From NCBI GenBank assembly GCA_900554955.1, contig USJH01000037.1, positions 1-8,885 on the forward strand: a stretch of DNA of 8,885 bases, read 5' to 3'. The stretch is from an uncultured Clostridia bacterium (GTDB taxonomy: Bacteria > Bacillota > Clostridia > Christensenellales > UBA1242). The position numbers and the translations under genes are program-made. The first letter of the stretch is position 1. Every line of letters begins with the position of its first letter. Below, piece after piece: positions 6,437 through 8,885 of this stretch. The notes beneath the pieces are model-generated. The model saw only the letters and a program-made list of their open reading frames with translations, did not search any database and was not told where the DNA came from.

Positions 6437-7203
6437 ATTGCATGAATAGCAAAATCTTGATCCATTGATTCTTTAATTTCGTCATCTAACATAAGCTTGT
6501 TTACAAGCATATTTGTTGTTGATCGATTGTTCATGTCATAAGCAAGCAAGCCACGAAATTTATCATTTTCTCTTTCTTCTGAAAGTGAGTTTAATTTTTT
6601 GATAGCAGACAAAAGAGCTCCACGCATGCTCTTCTCAACAGCATAGGCGCTTTTCCCATAGGTTTCACCAACTTCTTGATAAATATCCATCATAGAATAT
6701 CGTTCTGGAAACCTTAAAAACATTTTACAAACCGCATCGATATAATATTTAAAACCATCAAGACGGCTGTTAAATTTTAAATTAATTAAATAATCACAAA
6801 TTTTTGTCTTTATCAGTGGAATATTTTTCGAGCACTTATCTTCATCTTTTCTGCGAATATCAAGCAAAATTGTATCAATTTTAAGATCAATATTGTTCAT
6901 GTCGTCAGCACTTAAAAGATAAATACCTTCTCTTATCTCAAGACAATGATTTGTGATTATTATAATATTTTTGCAATAGTTGTTATAAATAATGTCAACA
7001 GCCAGTGACAATCTCTCCTTTTCAATATCTGTTGCATCGAGAATTAAAATATCCACTCGGTTCTTTGAAAAAAATTCAAAGGCATTTTGGCATTTCCCGC
7101 ATACGGATTCGACACTGAACCCCATTTTCAATAAGTTATCTTTATTGAAAAACCGAATACTTTTAAAAGCATCTTTTTGAAAATAACATATTTTATAACA
7201 CAT
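6427..7203 (-). CDS. spo0A: Divergent Spo0A, sporulation master regulator with degenerate receiver
   Basis: Response regulator that, when phosphorylated, commits the cell to sporulation by binding 0A boxes. From the ATG at 7201-7203 it has 258 residues (B. subtilis: 267). Start choice rests on a strong GGAGGAG at 7212-7218; the frame is open 27 codons further but that part is not receiver-like. Receiver (about 3-115): the phosphoacceptor sits in DILILD56 and Thr84 is kept, but the acidic metal-binding pair near residue 10 is Gln9-Lys10 and the conserved lysine is Ser98 (YLLSAD). Effector domain (about 130-245): GFKYYIDAV (150-158) and the recognition helix SAYAVEKSMRGAL (185-197) align with Spo0A GYLYLREAI and TASRVERAIRHAI. 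It lies directly downstream of spoIVB, the classic spo0A position. Divergent but confidently Spo0A by domain plus context. Confidence 0.85.
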   Translation of the reverse strand: MCYKICYFQKDAFKSIRFFNKDNLLKMGFSVESVCGKCQNAFEFFSKNRVDILILDATDIEKERLSLAVDIIYNNYCKNIIIITNHCLEIREGIYLLSADDMNNIDLKIDTILLDIRRKDEDKCSKNIPLIKTKICDYLINLKFNSRLDGFKYYIDAVCKMFLRFPERYSMMDIYQEVGETYGKSAYAVEKSMRGALLSAIKKLNSLSEERENDKFRGLLAYDMNNRSTTNMLVNKLMLDDEIKESMDQDFAIHAINV

Positions 7204-7257
7204 TTGACAGGCTCCTCCAGCTTGCTTTTGACTATGCTTAAAAACGAACACGAGTAA

Positions 7258-7286
7258 AATATACCACTTTGCAAGTTTTAACACAA
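7258..7286 (-). promoter_or_regulatory. Candidate sigma-A promoter for spo0A
   Basis: Minus-strand TTGTGT (7281-7286) and TATATT (7258-7263) are 17 bases apart, an acceptable vegetative promoter with a poor -35. The expected start gives a leader of roughly 50 bases ahead of the GGAGGAG Shine-Dalgarno. It is the best candidate I find in the 194-base gap, which is otherwise AT-rich without a clear terminator for spoIVB. Confidence 0.4.
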
Positions 7287-7365
7287 GTGTTTTTTAAATA
7301 TTTTACAAAATTATTGAAATTTTTTAAATGAATTATAAAAATATAACATTTTTCATATTAATTTT

Positions 7366-7382
7366 TGTCGAATTATGTAGAA
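7366..7382 (+). promoter_or_regulatory. Tandem 0A-box-like sites upstream of spo0A
   Basis: TGTCGAA at 7366-7372 is a perfect 0A box (TGNCGAA) and TGTAGAA at 7376-7382 differs from it at one position. Both face the same way and are exactly 10 bases apart, one helical turn, as expected for a head-to-tail Spo0A dimer. They lie just past the spoIVB stop, about 80 bases upstream of the candidate spo0A -35, where autoregulation of spo0A is known in B. subtilis. Confidence 0.5.
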
Positions 7383-7397
7383 TAATAAAGTCAAAAA

Positions 7398-8561
7398 TTA
7401 GTTATCAATCATCCAATCAATATAAACTCCAAAACCCTTTGTTGGATCGCTTACAAAAACATGAGTCACAGCACCAACAAGTTTTCCGTTTTGAATGATT
7501 GGACTTCCACTCATTCCCTGAACAATTCCACCAGTTTTAGATATTAATTCTTTATCAACAATCTTAATCACCATGCTCTTTTTATCGCTTTTTGATTGAT
7601 GAGAGAGTTTCACAATTTCAATGTCATATTCTTTTGGAATTGTCCCATCAATCGTGCAAAGAATTTTTGCCTTTCCGGTTTTCACTTGGTCCCGAAAAGC
7701 AACTTTTACTGGATCGCCAAGCTTTGCAACATATTCTTCAGAAATTGTGCCATAAACACCATATTCGTTGTTATTATCAAGAGATCCAATTGTTGCCCCT
7801 GTTCGCAAAAATAGTCCACGAAGTTCCCCAGGATTTCCACGAGTTCCCTTGTTATATCCAACAATATTGCATTTATAAATATTTCCACCAGACACCGGCA
7901 AAAGTTTTCCAGTGTCAACATCTTGAACTGGGTGTCCAAGGGCTCCAAAACGTTTGTTGTCTGCACGAACATATGTAAGTGTTCCAACACCTGCGGCATT
8001 ATCTCTTATCCAAAAACCAAGTCTATACATGTTTGAAGGAACTTCTTTTACAGGAACAATTGTTTCATTAATGATTTCCTTTCCACGTTTTATAACTATA
8101 TTTGCAATTTCAAAAGCTTTTTGCGAGTTTAAAAGTCCATGTAAATGCGTTGCCGATTTAATGATTGTTCCATTAATGCTATAAAGCACGTCACCTTCTC
8201 TAATGTTCTTGTTTTTGCTTGGACGAACCGCTCCATTTTCGGTTTCAACATCGCCAATTGCAACAATTAAAACCCCATCACATTCAAGGGTAAAGCCAAG
8301 TGGATAACCACCAAGATATACACTTTGTTCTCGGTTTTGATTTTTATCTTTTTCCTTTCCAACAAATAGATTTTTTAACCTTTCAAAAAAATCCGTAAAT
8401 TTTGATGATGCAACAAATCTGTTTTCAAAAATGCATTTAGAATTTGCCTGAACACTGAATCCATTTACAGCGACAAGGCCTAAAACTAAACTTAAAAAAG
8501 TGAAGAATAAATATTTAAAAACCTTTTTTGAATCATTAAAAAAAACTACCCACTTATTCAT
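7398..8561 (-). CDS. spoIVB: SpoIVB serine peptidase (sporulation checkpoint protease)
   Basis: Secreted forespore serine protease of family S55 that signals across the intermembrane space to activate pro-sigma-K processing in the mother cell. From the ATG at 8559-8561 it has 387 residues: an N-terminal membrane anchor (about 16-35), a PDZ domain (about 90-165), then the peptidase domain. The triad is intact by alignment with B. subtilis: His210 in FGALGH, Asp336 in KIVD, Ser351 in GIVQGMSGSP; the RGNPGEL and AVTHVFVSDPTKGFGVYIDWM regions are almost as in Bacillus. The frame is open upstream to 8648, but those codons run into the archaeal-type segment and no other ATG, GTG or TTG lies between, so 8561 is the start. 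No Shine-Dalgarno. It precedes spo0A, as in most spore formers. Confidence 0.96.
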   Translation of the reverse strand: MNKWVVFFNDSKKVFKYLFFTFLSLVLGLVAVNGFSVQANSKCIFENRFVASSKFTDFFERLKNLFVGKEKDKNQNREQSVYLGGYPLGFTLECDGVLIVAIGDVETENGAVRPSKNKNIREGDVLYSINGTIIKSATHLHGLLNSQKAFEIANIVIKRGKEIINETIVPVKEVPSNMYRLGFWIRDNAAGVGTLTYVRADNKRFGALGHPVQDVDTGKLLPVSGGNIYKCNIVGYNKGTRGNPGELRGLFLRTGATIGSLDNNNEYGVYGTISEEYVAKLGDPVKVAFRDQVKTGKAKILCTIDGTIPKEYDIEIVKLSHQSKSDKKSMVIKIVDKELISKTGGIVQGMSGSPIIQNGKLVGAVTHVFVSDPTKGFGVYIDWMIDN

Positions 8562-8574
8562 GTGAGTAGTTTTT
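8541..8574 (-). terminator. Terminator-like hairpin overlapping the spoIVB start
   Basis: On the minus strand AAAAACTACTCAC (8562-8574) pairs with GTGGGTAGTTTTT (8541-8553) around an eight-base loop, with one U-G pair, and more T-residues follow. It looks like an intrinsic terminator for whatever gene natively lies upstream, but the spoIVB ATG is in its loop. A transcript beginning at the spoIVB promoter would lack the 5' arm and so escape termination. Confidence 0.55.
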
Positions 8575-8596
8575 GCAACATCTTTTAAATCTATAC
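8567..8596 (-). promoter_or_regulatory. Candidate sigma-F/G promoter for spoIVB
   Basis: Minus-strand GTATA (8592-8596), a 15-base spacer and GCAAAAACTA (8567-8576) match the sigma-F consensus GYATA-N15-GGNNANANTR with one mismatch. The dacF promoter candidate has the same -35, spacing and almost the same -10. B. subtilis spoIVB is transcribed by sigma-F and sigma-G. The -10 box ends five bases before the ATG, implying little or no leader. Confidence 0.55.
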
Positions 8597-8613
8597 TTAA
8601 ATTTATGTTTTGT

Positions 8614-8885
8614 TTAAATTGAATTTGCAATTTCAAAATCTTCGGCATTTTTCAAGAGTTCTTCAGCACACAATGCCGCTGCATTTCCATTGATTGTGAT
8701 CACTGGATTTTGCGCTTCCAAAAGGTATGCAGCAATTGCTTCTTCAGCATGTTTAGCTGCCGGTGTGGTTTTTTCACCGATCAAATAATCAAAAGCTTCT
8801 CCTCTGCCATGAGCAATCAGACCGGTTCTTGCTACGATTCCCTGATCGGAAAGTTTAGACATCTTTTCTCTGATTACCAGAGACT
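8614..8885 (-). CDS. Archaeal-type 4-phosphopantoate--beta-alanine ligase fragment (phosphopantothenate synthetase)
   Basis: Fragment of the archaeal enzyme that joins 4-phosphopantoate and beta-alanine (ATP-dependent) in coenzyme A synthesis. The frame is open from the right edge (the first codons read SLVIREK before the internal ATG at 8860-8862). GLIAHGRGEAFDYLIGE (14-30 from that ATG), the NPVITINGNAAALCAEEL region (about 52-69) and the spacing between them are characteristic of this archaeal family, which bacteria replace with PanC/PanK chemistry. Resemblance ends near KNAEDF; the last few codons and the stop at 8614 look like Bacillota DNA, so about two thirds of the enzyme, including its C-terminal half, is absent. 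Codon use here is richer in G+C than elsewhere. Probably not functional: either a contig join with methanogen DNA or a transferred remnant. Confidence 0.75.
   Translation of the reverse strand, partial: SLVIREKMSKLSDQGIVARTGLIAHGRGEAFDYLIGEKTTPAAKHAEEAIAAYLLEAQNPVITINGNAAALCAEELLKNAEDFEIANSI

Noticed and set aside
7108..7114. TTCGACA, a reverse 0A box inside spo0A
   Set aside because: It is within coding sequence with no nearby promoter or second box, so chance is the simpler explanation.
7204..7284. Extended spo0A start giving a hydrophobic N-terminus
   Set aside because: Spo0A is cytoplasmic, the receiver begins at the downstream ATG, and that ATG has the strong GGAGGAG site.
7280..7291. 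Short inverted repeat AACAC-AA-GTGTT followed by T-residues, considered as the spoIVB terminator
   Set aside because: Five-base arms with a two-base loop are too weak and too cramped to fold as an intrinsic terminator.
7592..7978. Plus-strand open frames of up to 128 codons opposite spoIVB
   Set aside because: They are antisense to the best conserved part of spoIVB, have no Shine-Dalgarno or recognisable domain, and arise from the codon pattern of the real gene.
8562..8648. Extended spoIVB start at 8646-8648
   Set aside because: The extension runs through the promoter and hairpin into the archaeal-type segment and has no resemblance to SpoIVB N-termini.
8614..8885. Right-edge frame considered as the C-terminus of RecN, the usual gene upstream of spoIVB
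   Set aside because: The HGRGEAFDYLIGE and NPVITINGN segments belong to archaeal phosphopantothenate synthetase and have no counterpart in RecN.

Overview
This window reads as low-G+C, spore-forming Bacillota (Clostridia-like) chromosome. Every convincing gene lies on the minus strand, so transcription runs from right to left. Gene content and order (spoIVB, spo0A, a SpoIIM-like protein, dacF, an M50 site-2 protease, scpA, scpB, a DUF2953/YtfI-like protein, ytfJ, a second D,D-carboxypeptidase) match a block of sporulation and chromosome-segregation genes known from Clostridia and, in part, from Bacillus subtilis. I recognise no phage, IS, CRISPR or RNA gene. No stretch longer than 300 bases lacks a gene.

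Right edge (about 8600-8885): a fragment of an archaeal-type phosphopantothenate synthetase (4-phosphopantoate--beta-alanine ligase), visibly richer in G+C than the rest. It loses its family resemblance near 8630 and stops at 8614, just ahead of spoIVB. It is most simply a chimeric contig join, less likely a gene fragment acquired from a methanogen-like archaeon.

Region 5735-8600: spoIVB (signalling serine protease with intact H/D/S triad), a divergent spo0A whose receiver domain has lost the acidic metal-binding pair and the conserved lysine but keeps Asp56, and a small multi-pass membrane protein that looks like SpoIIM. A gap of 194 bases between spoIVB and spo0A carries a tandem pair of 0A-box-like sites and a candidate sigma-A promoter.

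Region 4444-5781: dacF, behind a candidate sigma-F promoter, ends at a strong hairpin terminator. A clear TTGACA-N18-TATAAT promoter then drives the M50 protease-scpA-scpB operon (1895-4443). Its two segregation proteins carry unusual acidic extensions, and the operon ends at a second hairpin terminator. Region 1-1804: DUF2953, ytfJ and a second DacF/DacB-type carboxypeptidase overlap one another and run off the left edge.

The pattern I find most interesting is in the control regions. The developmental genes that open a transcription unit (spoIVB, spoIIM-like, dacF, perhaps DUF2953) have no Shine-Dalgarno sequence, and their start codon sits only 5-14 bases after a sporulation-sigma-like -10 box. 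Downstream genes of operons and spo0A have good Shine-Dalgarno sequences. This suggests leaderless or near-leaderless developmental transcripts. It rests on eye-matched motifs in AT-rich DNA and needs transcript-start data. I see no convincing wholly new multi-gene system here.
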